This document shows, piece after piece, positions 13,126-24,061 of a stretch of 64,000 bases of DNA. Within the stretch, counting starts at the first letter, position 1; every line of letters starts with the position of its first letter. Source of the DNA: Plecoglossus altivelis (taxonomy: Eukaryota; Chordata; Actinopteri; Osmeriformes; Plecoglossidae); assembly GCA_036571765.1 (NCBI GenBank), contig BROE01000023.1, positions 1,318,950-1,382,949 of the forward strand, in the 5' to 3' direction. A program made the translations under genes and the position numbers. The notes under the pieces are model-generated. The model saw only the letters and a program-made list of their open reading frames with translations, had not been told where the DNA came from and ran no database searches.

Positions 13126-13170
13126 CATATAATGCAGTTTGTTTACCATAGCGTGTCCAATGCCTGCGTG
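13126..13170 (-). CDS. nrxn2: Neurexin splice segment 2 (SS2) alternative micro-exon, 45 nt / 24 nt
   Basis: This micro-exon encodes HAGIGHAMVNKLHYM, the 15-residue insert at alternatively spliced segment 2 in LNS2. On the minus strand the acceptor reads ttctcttgaag and the distal donor is gtagat directly after ATG. A second donor, gtaaac at 13146-13141, lies inside the exon after the first ATG and would give a 24-nt (8-residue, HAGIGHAM) version ending at 13147. These 8- and 15-residue choices are the known SS2 variants of neurexins. Both forms and complete skipping keep the frame, because the flanking exons meet in phase 0. Inserts at SS2 are reported to weaken alpha-dystroglycan binding to LNS2. 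The residues HAG and HYM resemble neurexin 2 rather than neurexin 1 (HSG, HCS). The upstream intron end is pyrimidine-rich in the transcript sense, and no TGCATG (Rbfox) motif lies within about 300 nt on either side. Confidence 0.95.
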
Positions 13171-14529
13171 CTTCAAGAGAAAACAAGGGGAGGAGAAAGA
13201 AAAAAATAATGACAAACCATAACTCGATATCGGACACTTCAGATTTCGCCTTTTGCAAAAAAGAAATTAAAAAGGAGTCATTGAGTAGTAAGGCGATATT
13301 CAACCAACCAATCCTTTTCTCAAAAAGTTCTTTTTTTCTGTCAATATATTACAAATCATCCAAATAAAGAAATAAAGAAAGTAATTTGAAAGGTTTGTTT
13401 TTTGTATTAAAGGGTTATCCAAAAAGAAAACAATACCATTGTAATTGTTAGTACGTAAGTACGCAAGTTAAGTAGGAAAACAACAGATGACTCACATTCC
13501 GTGAATGACACAATGTTAGTTGTTCAAATCAAGAGGTAAAGGATAACAAAAATCAAAAGGAAAAAAAAATTATAATTCGGAGAACTCTGAAGCTTTTGGT
13601 TAGTAAAAAGACAAGAGTTAGCAAACCAACTTTCACATACAGGGGTTCAGGGCAGTTTGGGGTGAGGTATGCTTTTGACTGGGGTAGGGAATGAAGGAAA
13701 AGTAGACCATTATTAGTAATGACTCTGAAGGTCTATTCCTGGAGGTGGACGTGGCTGGTGGGAGGGGCAAGCTCCGTTAAAATCGTTCTTCTTTCGCAGG
13801 GAGCGTGGCCAATCATGTAACGAATGTTTGGCAGTTTTTTTTTTCCTGAGTAAACTTTTCTCAAGGTCTTGTTCATAAGCTAGTTTATGGATAATGAAAA
13901 AGCCATAAAGCAACATTGGAAAATGTAATTGGTCAAACGTATTACTATTGCTAACATAAACTACTTGAACAGATTATGGATAACAGTATTGGTGATATTG
14001 GTAGTTATAAAGTTAGTGATATTCACTTTCAATAGGGTATATTCAAGAAAATAAATGAAAATGACATGTCTTTCAGAAATGTAGAAGTTAGAGAGAAAGA
14101 GAGAGGAGGAAGGGAAGCTGATAGTGTCAGAGTCATCATCAGTCTAAATCCTGAAAGAGATTGATATGTTGTTTAGTCATTAAAAAAAACTCCATAACAA
14201 CAAAGACCCATGTCTCTGACCATTAATGGTATGCATGTGCTATTTCAAACATAACTATACAACTATTCTACTACCTCTGGTGGACACAGAAGGAGCCATG
14301 CACAACCCTACTTTGTGTAATGGAATTGTGCCTTTTTACTTGTATAGTGGGAAAAGTCAGGCTTTGAGTGGACGGATTGTTCAAGTGTCTCTTTGTATAC
14401 ACAGTTTGAGTTTAACAGTACAAATATGATGCAGGTTTGTTGTGTGTGTGTGTGTGTATGTGTGGGCAGAGTAAAAGCCGTGTTTGATGCTACTATGTGT
14501 GTACTTTGACTTTTGCCTTTGTGTGTGCT

Positions 14530-14530
<1 letters not shown>

Positions 14531-14555
<25 letters not shown>
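14531..14555. repeat. (GT)n microsatellite
   Basis: Twelve GT units inside a wider TG-rich stretch that begins near 14438. Confidence 0.95.
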
Positions 14556-14563
<8 letters not shown>

Positions 14564-15234
14564 GGAGGCAGGGAGTGAGTGGCAGCTGCGCATCTAAGCT
14601 CCCTGGAGGGTCACCAGGCTGGTGCAGAGGGTGTAGCCCGCCTACTGTTCAATCCCAGTTCATGTTAATGTTGATAATACTCACTTTGTTAACTAATGAC
14701 TCATGTTTAAAGCATTAATTTAACTACTGCGTTTCAATTGTGGGTGTGAATTTGCATATGGCGCTGGCTCGCACCCTCGCTCCAACATCTGATCTCAATA
14801 AAAACACAGGAAGATCCGACACATCAAATAAGTGTGATCTGACAGGAACTCCAAAGACCAGGAACCAAACAATAACTAATTACATAAGAGGAATGTTGCA
14901 TGTCAAGGTGACAAGAACTTTCAACACTGACTGAGGGCAATTGTCAGGAAAAAGATGATTGGACATTCGGTTTGAATTTACAGATTTGAGATTTCACTGC
15001 ATTTGATGTACAAATCCTAAACTTATCTTGGATCTCTAAGAAGTTCTTCAACCAGAAAGGGGGATACATCTAACAAAACGAATCCAGGAAAATTGCTGAG
15101 GAGATGGAAAAGAGATGACAAAGAGAGGAGATGTAGCAAAGTCATACAGTCATCATTTCACTACTGTTCCACTGAAAGATAGAGAAAACGAGCAATGCGG
15201 TAACACAAGGATAGAGAGAACTATAAGTACAACG

Positions 15235-15339
15235 AATAGCGGGTACCAACCATAGAATGGCGGGTACCAACCAGAGAATGGCGGGTACCAACCTGAGAAT
15301 GGCGGGTGCCAACCTGGGAATGGCGGGTACCAACCTAAG
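15235..15339. repeat. 21-bp minisatellite, five tandem units
   Basis: There are five head-to-tail units of exactly 21 bp (starts at 15235, 15256, 15277, 15298 and 15319) with consensus aatggcgggtaccaaccngag. Only a few substitutions separate the units, and most contain ggtacc. The length is a multiple of three, so the minus strand reads as open GWYPPFS-type heptad repeats. These are not supported as coding and lie inside an intron. Confidence 0.95.
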
Positions 15340-15654
15340 AACCTGAACACAAAGTCCAAATGAGTTCCCGGAAACCCTAACCCTTTTTCTTTGGTTCCAG
15401 TTTTGTTTGAAGAATGACAGCAAAATTATTTGGGAGAGCAAACAAATGGATACAGAGAGGGGGAGAAGAGAGGTAAAAGGAGGAAGAAGAGAGCAATAAA
15501 GAATTGTTCAGAGGAGGAGTATCTGTAGGACTTTTGAAGACACGAGTTGAACCCCTACCAGCACATATCCACCATCTCTTCCAGTCTCTCTGCAAAGGAT
15601 TTGTGTAGAAGAGTTTGCGTGAACTGCATGTCTTAAACTCCCCCTTCCTCCATG

Positions 15655-15655
<1 letters not shown>

Positions 15656-15710
<55 letters not shown>
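15656..15710. repeat. (CA)n microsatellite, 55 nt
   Basis: An uninterrupted CA dinucleotide tract of about 27 units, the longest perfect CA array in the window and likely polymorphic. Confidence 0.99.
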
Positions 15711-15714
<4 letters not shown>

Positions 15715-18630
15715 GCTCATACTGCTAGGGCTCACGCTACAATCTAACCGTTATCCCTCGAGTAACTGAGTCATGTGACAAAAGAGGTAACTGACACCAT
15801 TGTTTACAAATGGAGACCAAAACTCCTAATTATGTCAACAAAACAGACAAAAAGAAGAAATCTCAGTGAGACGTCGGTTCTCCCTTGGCATGGGCTTGCC
15901 ATGCATTATAAATGATAAGGAAGATGTCAAACTTACAAAATGTGAATGAATCCTACCATGTCGCTGCTCAGAGAAACCAAATGGAGACGTCTCTCTGTCA
16001 ACAGTCTTTGGAATCACCAATGCCCATACGAGACTGGAATGTGTTGACAGAGCAAACCGCAAATGGCACAATTGTAGGTTTTGATCTTTACATAGAAGTC
16101 ACTGTAGAGGCGATTGAACTATCACCGCAAGCATAACCCAGATTAATATTTAACTAGAGCTAGGGATGTGATGTATGGTTCATACACTGTGAAAATTTGT
16201 CAAACTGAACAAGAGAGTTGTAAGACCGATGACTGTTCTCCAATACATTTCCAATTGAGCTATTTAATAATAAGTGATGAAATGACAGCAGATTAATGGC
16301 GTTTTTAGGCATAAAATTTGTTACATTTTTCATTTCGATTGAAGTTGGATCAAGGATCGAGGGATTTCTCACGGATAGTATTCTGCCAGTGAAATGTGGC
16401 ATGATGTTAATCCAGTAGCCTCAATGGTGTTAAATTATCCAATGTTTTGCATACTCATTACTTGTGACAGATTAAGATATGAGTAATAGAGAGATATAAA
16501 GAGACAATACCAATCCTCAGCCCCAGCGTTGACTGCTTACTTAGCAAAATCCTCATCTCAACTCCTGATCGTCAACAGCAGGACGCACGACACACCCATA
16601 GTGCAGTATAGACGTACAAGGGGGTAGACATCACGCATCTGATGTTACAAGGCAAGCGTCCACGTGTGAGAGAGCAATTAAGTAGAGAAGTGAAAAGGAC
16701 ATTCCAGAAGAGCCTACCTCTTCAGAAGAAAGGTGCTGGAAGTCTTAACCCCCCCCCCTCCTTTCCCCTGCCCCACCTCCCCCTGACATACACACACAGA
16801 CACACACGGCCTGGCTCAGAGTAATAGAAATTGACAGCATGTCCTCAGGTAGAAATATAAATGTCAGTGCAATTACGCCGGAGAGAGGGAGAGAGGGAAA
16901 GCTTGGCAAAGCTTGGCTGACGGACATGCCAGTGCGTGCTGGTCCTCCCCGAAAAAAGCTGAGAGAAAAAACAGATCACTGATGCTATCGAAAATGACCC
17001 CCCCCCCCTCTCTCTCTCTCTACTGCCCTATGTCCCTGTATTTTTTTTGACGATATCATCACCCAAAGATGTAACCTGTTTGTGCCACCTGTTAGAGCGT
17101 GCTAATGGTGCTGGAATTTGTTAGGTAATTATGGGTCTAGTAGGATGACATGAATAAACATGAGGATCGTCAGGCGTTGAGTAATGTGTGAGGATTCTTT
17201 GTGCAGATGTGATAGTAGTTATGTTTATCTGAATGATGCAGCATCATTTATGGTGAAATCTATGTTTTCAAATGGGCAGGTGACCCTTGTTATGCTGTGG
17301 TAACACATTCATATATATATATACAAAAAAAGGCTCTATATCTAACTCTCTCGGTTGAACACACAAACACACGTGTAAAGCATATCCACCCAGGTCTCTT
17401 GGCATGTCATTATTTCACATCGCAACACTTCATCCCACTCACCACCACCCAGGAAACGAAGGAAGGTTAGCCTCAACTATTAGCTTTTGCGAAAACTCCC
17501 CAATTTACTCCATCTTCTCAATATGGCGCTTACAACTCACCAAGGGCTACAACCCATTAAGGGATACTTAAAATGTCATCTGGGGTAAACTATTTGAAGA
17601 TTACGGGGGAGTTAGTGTGTCATCATGTCTATTCAATAGAAATGATAACCTTTACAAAGCCTATTAGGGTGGATATTAACATTTTCAGTGGTGAACATCA
17701 CACTACTTACTGCCTGAATGCTGTTGTAGAAAATTAGCAACAAAAAGCAACACCAAGTTACACCAAAGCCAGGTGGCCAAAGACAAACCTGGATTGTACT
17801 GATGTGCTGAGAGTGTGCTCTATAGCCACCAGTGAAGTCGTCTAGATTGTGACAGGTAAAACTGCAGCACAGTTGAAACCTGTGGTAAAGCTGTGGTAAA
17901 ATTGTCGGCTCGAGTGGAAACTGGCATTTGGAAGCAGACAAGGGGTTAAGACCGCTCCTGCGCCAGAGGCTGCAATTGCTCTGCTGCGGGAAACAACACC
18001 GTGCCCGTTGCTAGGTGACAAATTACCGGCGAGGGATGGGCTCGGTGCAAGCAGGGGGTGAGGGGAGAAAGGGGGAGAGGGAATTGATTGGACCGACAGT
18101 TTTGGATTTAAGAAGGAGGCCTCCTCCGTGTCAGGGAAGGTTGAAGATGGTTGCAGGGTGTGTGTGTGTGTGGGGGGGGGGGTTGTGAGTAGACAGGAAG
18201 AGGACTGAGCATGGGGGAGGGGGGGCCTAATTACATCCGTTAGCCCGATGATGTCATACAGAAAGCGGGGAAACAGAGGGAGAGAGAGAAAGAGATCGAG
18301 CGAGAGAAAGGCGGAGAGATGTCAAGGATGTCTAGAATCAACTGGGTGGGTATGTCCTGGGAATTATCTGATCCCAGTCCTCCCCCTACCAATTCAGAGG
18401 CTGTAGGCTGTAGAGCTTTACCTTAGATAGGCTATGTGCGATTATATGGCAAATCCGTACTTCATGTTTTATTTACTCTGTTCTACTTGGAAAAGCCTCC
18501 TGTTAAAGAAAGCAGTACTTGAAGATGTTATGTTAAGTGCAGAATGACTGTTTAGTAAGGGGAGCTTGGGGTTCTATTACCCATAATGCAACTGCTTGGC
18601 GTACAATGGCTGTATGTTGCGTTTTTTTTG

Positions 18631-18658
18631 TGGGTGCATCCTCTTGTGGATGCACCCA
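18631..18658. repeat. Perfect inverted repeat (11-bp stem, 6-nt loop)
   Basis: TGGGTGCATCC and GGATGCACCCA flank a TCTTGT loop. A further partial copy (tgcatggatgcacg) follows about 15 nt later. Confidence 0.95.
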
Positions 18659-21600
18659 AAACCATGCCAGTGCATGGATGCACGTGTTTTTTTGTATTTA
18701 AGAATGATTTGTCTGTCTGCGGGTAGATGTGGGCACGTCAATGTGCGTGTGTCTGTCTTGGTGTACGAGTCTGCCTTTGTAGGGTAATTCTGAGGTTGCA
18801 TAGGGCATGCCCTGTTTCCCAGCACATGAAAGGGTGTGTGCTTGGCTGAACTCTGGAGACTCTCTGAAGCCCAGAGCTGTGCGCTCAGCACTTAAGTATA
18901 GGACAAATCTGTTTGATCCTGCAATTAATCCAATGGCTGTATCTAAGGTCTAATTATATGGAAAGGAGAAAGACCCGGAGAATACAAGTGGCAGGAGAAG
19001 ATTTGAGTAAATGGGTTGAGAGAGTGAAATGGAGAGCTAGAAAGTGAGCGTGCATGAGAGAGAGGGAGAGAGAAAGAGAGGGTGCGAAAAAGGGAGAAGG
19101 AATGAACGTTGGAGAGAGATAATAGGGGAGAACGCAGGCGCGGGAAGTGATTGAGTTCTGAGAGAGAGAGAGACAGAGAGAGAAACAGAGGAAGAAAGAG
19201 ATGTTTAAGAGTTCAAATGTCTCTCTCTCTCCAGACGTTAGCTAAGCCCTCGTCCCAGTTCACAGACACAGGAGCTGTGGAGTCTTTGGTTGGTAAGCCA
19301 CATGTGGGAATAAAAGAAAGCCTTCCTCTATTTCTCTTTCTCTCTCTCTTTAAACTGTGCTCTGCATCCCAGAGGCTATTCCTCTGACAGTTTCTGTTCC
19401 GCCGCTCGTTCCTCTTTAAACACGCGCGCACACGCAAGCACGAACATAGCCGCACATATCAGCCAGTGCACTCTTACCATTGCTATCAAACCTACTGTCT
19501 ACAGAAGTGTGGGTGACACACATACACACACTTTTCAATCTGTGGCTCGTGTTGCCCATACCTTGCAGACCCTCTGGGGAGCCAGGTGCCTGTTAAGCAC
19601 ACAGACAGATAGACAGGGCCTGACTGTGCTTACTGTGTTACAGTGTTTCAGTAAGTGGTGTGGAATGATACCTAGCGATCAAAACCGTGGTATACCGGAA
19701 TGCTGGGACGTTTCTGGCAGTCCTGCACAGAATGTGCTTTTTCCTTTCTCATAGTTGTGCACTATGGGCAAAAAGGTACTGGGTTTTATTTTACACGAGT
19801 GAATTCCTGTCATCTATTTTTTTGAGGCACATTAAGGAAAATATAGTATCTGGAGTTGGATGCATAATGGGTGTGACATATTGTCACACTGTGCATGTGC
19901 ACTTATGGTATGGGTGTGCATGTCTGTGTGTGCGTGTGCGTGCATATAGTGCCATGCAGCACATGCCCTCTTTCCACACAGACCGGGGACGGCTGTAGCG
20001 CAGAACTCCACGTCGAGGACTGCACGCCATCTCCGCTAATATCTCGAGGGAGGGAGGGAGCAGGGGAAGCAGGAAGACGAGGCAAGGTGCCTGTATGTAT
20101 GTGTGTTTGGTTGAAGCTTCTCATTGATGAGAAGTCAACCTGTGCCTCCCTGCCAGCCCATCAAGCCTAATACCTCAGAGAGCACAGTCCTTCGAGCAGC
20201 CACCCTTGGCCATTATGCGAGCACGCAGTATTCCAGAGCACCATCGGGTGGAGCTATGGCGATGTGGCGCTCTTTTCCGTCAAGCTGTGCGTCAGTTTTC
20301 CTGCACGTTCTCTCGTTCTTCAGAATCCCCTGTCTCCTCTCCTAATTCCATCCGCCTCATTTTCACTGCAAAGAGGCTGACAAATTCAATCATTTTAAGA
20401 GAGCAATGGAGAATGGAAAAACACACAGTGGAAGATGATAAAATATGACTAAATTGTGTGCTTAGTAGACTTAACATTTTTGGGGAGCTCATTGTGTCTA
20501 TTGCTGAAGAATAAGTGAGTGCCCCTTCCACCAGTAAAGTGAAATAGAACCAGATAGTCAAGCCGAGTAAAGCGTGGCTACTCTCGGAGAACAACATCGT
20601 ATTGGATGGAAACTGAGAACACGAGAGTGTGTGTCTTTCTCCAGGTCTATTAGTCAGCAAAGAGCAGAGAGACAGCAGTACACGGGGTCAGACATGTTTC
20701 TAAGGCCGGTCAATGTCATCAATACTTGCACTCGTCCACACTGTGGAATGACACAGCGTCTGTGCACGCGTTGGCCTCTCATCCAGTGATCTCCGCAGGC
20801 TGAACAGGAGACATGCTGGATAAAGAACTCCGGGGCTTCAACTCTGATTGATTTTGATTTGCTGTTGGCTTTCAAATCCCCAGAATTCTGGAGGCAACGT
20901 TTACATTTATGGAATAAGGGGATTTCCAAGGGAATTAAATGTTATTTGTGTGTTTCTTTTACTATATAGCTCCTGGTTGGTCGGTTATTATGGTCAGTAA
21001 CTGAGCGAGTGTGGCTGTCTTGTTGGTAGCGTACTTTACTGAGGATCATTATGACCGAGGTTGGTGGTAGCTGGTGGTCAGAAACAATGTGCATGCACTG
21101 TACTGTTAGTGGGTTATGCGGTTCAGAATGGCAAACATTGTTGCTCTGAATCATTATAGATGTGGTGGTGAGGGGGTGGGGTATGGCTTTTTTACAATCT
21201 TGAAATCCGGTCCCACTTTTTCTTAGCTCATTAAGCTTGTTTCACTCCAGTGAACAAACATGCCCCAGCCGTCAACATATTTAACCCTGGCCATGTATGT
21301 CTGCATGACTGTGGTTGTGTGTACCGAATGTATAGTTTTGTATGAAATTAATTAAGTCTATGTTTTTCACTCTCTCTCTCTGTCTCTTTCCATCCCCCTC
21401 TTTCTCCTTCTCTCACTTTCCATCCCTCTCTCTCTCCAAACTTCTGGGTTTGCAGAATTTTTTCATCATTAAAAGTACTGGGAGTTTGAGACGGTCTGAC
21501 TCTCATCCAAGAAGGACTTGTGTAAATGTTTATTCACCGGTAGACAAGAAGTACTCGGTTCTCTTCTTTGTGTTAATGCATTCAAATAAGGGCTTCTTGT

Positions 21601-22451
21601 AACACACGGCGCTTACAATGGCTAGTATTAGGGCTGACAAGCCATTCATTCCAATTACAATTACCAAAACACTAGGAGAAGTAAGCAAGGCATTGGTAAG
21701 TGAAATTGATTGCATCTCACTATCACTATCCGCAATGTCCAATTGATGACCCAGTATTGAGCCTTTCTGCCTGTGCTGCTCATTGTGTGTGTGTGGGTAT
21801 GCGTATATGTGTGTCTCGGCCCCTTTGATTCCTGTTGTCTATGATTACAAGTTTGCACCGATATCCTGGTACTGAAACATAGTTAAAATGCTAAGGTCAG
21901 CTGAATTAGCCCGCATCATTAAGTAAGACCACAGTCAACATCTGCATGCAAATATTCAGAAGAACAAGCACCAGCTTCAGCGGTCAGCGACTGGGAAGCC
22001 TTTGTTAGAGATCCAAAATAAGACATCCCTGAATCTATATGATGAACGAGTAATTGACTTTCATCTTTCAACTTTCCATCTAACCACTTTCTAACTACCC
22101 AACCCAGGTACCCCCTGGGTGACATGGATCTTTTGTTGTTTTCTGGAAAGAGTCAAAAACAAAAGGACAAAAAAAGGATTCTGCTCACTTGATCACCTCT
22201 GACCTGGAAAGGAAAAGCATTGATGTTAGCAGGGCATCAAGTGGACAGGAGGAAGGAAGAAAAGATAGATGTTCTAGAGATCAGCTGACGAAGTCATATA
22301 TATATAGAAAGTGGGGGGGAGAGAAAGGGGTGAATGGTGGAAAAGAAAGAGGTGGATAGAGTGAAAGAGAGATGGACAAGCATTGGCCGGCCTTTGCCAG
22401 TCTGGTTTCCTCTAACCAGCTGGTGAGGAGGAACGGGAGGTGTGTGTTTAC

Positions 22452-22753
22452 CTGGCGCAGGTTGCGGGTGACGCGGACATCGTGCCAGGCGTTGTCGTTG
22501 AACTTGCCGTTGACGGGCTCCACCAGCGCCTCGAAGGCGCCGGAGCCCAGGTTGATGACGAGCCACACGGCGCCGCTCTTCAGCGACAGGTTGACGTAGT
22601 CGGCCGACTTCCCCGTGTGCAGCATCAGGCCATTCCTCTGCAGCGTACGGAACGAGAGCGTGATCTCGTCGGTGCTGCTCTGGATGGGCGTCAGCGACAG
22701 GTCGTAGCAGAAGAACTCGTTCCCCTTGAAGGTGGCCACCGACTCCTCCTTTC
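22452..22753 (-). CDS. nrxn2: Alpha-neurexin (neurexin 2-like) exon: first part of LNS2 domain
   Basis: This 302-nt exon encodes the N-terminal part of the second laminin-G/LNS domain of a presynaptic alpha-neurexin. On the minus strand an acceptor ending in TTAG precedes GAAAGG, and the exon closes with CAG before the donor gtaaac. It starts with two bases of a split codon, then 100 complete codons, and ends in phase 0. Recognisable pieces are the start KEESVATFKGNEFFCYDLS, the middle LMLHTGKSADYVNL and the end AWHDVRVTRNLRQ. The residues NEFF, SSTDEIT and SGAVWLV match neurexin 2 better than 1 or 3 as I know those families. LNS2 is extracellular and is reported to bind neurexophilins and alpha-dystroglycan. 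Third codon positions are almost all G or C (3 exceptions in 96 codons), unlike the next coding exon. The family call is near certain. The paralogue (2, and a or b copy) is less so. Confidence 0.95.
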
Positions 22754-22836
22754 CTAATGGCGGGAAGCAGGGGAGAGGAGGGAAAGATGAGGGAGAGAGA
22801 TATGGAGAAAGACAAAAGAAATAGATAAAGACAGAC

Positions 22837-22903
<67 letters not shown>
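22837..22903. repeat. (GA)n microsatellite beside the LNS2 exon
   Basis: A near-perfect AG array of about 67 nt, roughly 85 nt upstream (in transcript sense) of the first LNS2 exon. In the pre-mRNA it reads as a long CU tract just outside the acceptor's own pyrimidine tract. Confidence 0.97.
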
Positions 22904-22907
<4 letters not shown>

Positions 22908-23464
22908 GGGGAAAACAGATGGGGAAAAAAAAGAAAAGAGAAAAATGTCAGCACAATGTTCATGTACAAACGATGCCTCCTCCTGTCATTCTGTCTCCCC
23001 TTCATTCCCCTCTCAATGTGTCACGCTTACACACATCTCGAAAAAAAAACATGTCAACCGGCACAATGGACATCTGTCAAACTCTGGCCTAGACCCCACA
23101 ACCGAACCTCTGGAGACAAAGTGAGACTTCCTGTCTCCAGCCGTCCCAAAATAATCCTATAGACCCCGATGCAATTTCGACCACAGACCTCTGTTCACTT
23201 AACTCAGTGGCCACAACGTAAGTGGGTGTTATGTGTCAACTCCTTCCCCCCTGACATAAGGTGGAACGGGTAGCGACACCATCTTCCTGGTGGTAATTTT
23301 CCACAGTCCCTTGAGGTTTTCAGTGGAAGGATCTAGCCCAGGTAATGAGGTTTAGCACTGAATCAGGGGGAGCCCTCCTAGGCGAAAGGATCATCTAATC
23401 CAGTTTATCCCAAAGTTCTATTACTGCAAATCACTCCAACCCTCTGCTGACATTTCCCTCGGGA

Positions 23465-23489
23465 GGCTAGGCTAGGCTAGACTAGGCTG
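23465..23489. repeat. Pentanucleotide GGCTA repeat (5 units)
   Basis: Three perfect GGCTA units followed by GACTA and GGCTG. Confidence 0.9.
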
Positions 23490-24017
23490 AGTCAGACTCG
23501 GAGTACCTGATTAGAAAGTTCGCTGTAATCCAAGCTCGGATGTGGTAGGACGAGGTAGACAAAGGTATGTGTTACACTGTATTTGCACAGTAATGAGCTG
23601 GTTTTTCACATCTGTACATTTAGCAGCAAGGGTGAAAGGAGTTTGGTGCAATTAGCGTTTATTCTCCTTTCTAACATTCTAGGAATCCAAGGCATTCATT
23701 TCGGCAACTAGATTAAGGTTACATTTTCTACCACGCAATTAAATAGAAATACCTCAAAATATCCCAGGGTAAGTGGACATCGCTATTGGTCTGGCTTCGG
23801 TTGCATAACCTTTGCTGTTCCTTCAATGCATCCACTTACCCCATGCCCCTCCACCACACTGGGCTTTCTTACATTCTGAAAATGATCTGTATCACTGACG
23901 CTTAAACCTGTGTTTTTGCAAAAGGTAGGTAGTTAGAAGGTAGTTGATGGTTGGGTTGATGAACCAGATTAATCTTGTTTTGGATATAGAATATCATTGT
24001 GACAAGGGAGATGGGAC

Positions 24018-24019
<2 letters not shown>

Positions 24020-24053
<34 letters not shown>
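24020..24053. repeat. (GA)n microsatellite
   Basis: A GA dinucleotide tract with one early interruption. Confidence 0.95.

Positions 24054-24061
<8 letters not shown>

Larger units (their letters stand above)
13171..22451 (-). other. Intron between first LNS2 exon and SS2 micro-exon (9.3 kb)
   Basis: This intron has donor gtaaac at the right end and acceptor ttgaag at the left. It contains the 21-bp minisatellite at 15235-15339, (GT)n at 14531-14555, (CA)n at 15656-15710, an AT dinucleotide tract at 17311-17323, a perfect 11-bp hairpin at 18631-18658 and GA-rich tracts at 19022-19230. The stretch 17940-18110 is locally GC- and CpG-richer than its surroundings. I see no supported gene. Confidence 0.8.

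Noticed and set aside
15235..15339. CRISPR-like array
   Set aside because: The units abut with no spacers and the sequence lies in a vertebrate intron, so it is a minisatellite.
15142..15441. Minus-strand heptapeptide repeats (GWYPPFS and LVPAILW frames)
   Set aside because: They are the translation of a 21-bp minisatellite whose unit length is a multiple of three, and two frames are open at once.
22440..22757. 105-codon plus-strand open frame across the first LNS2 exon
   Set aside because: It is the antisense of a strongly supported neurexin exon. The very high GC3 there removes stop codons on the opposite strand.
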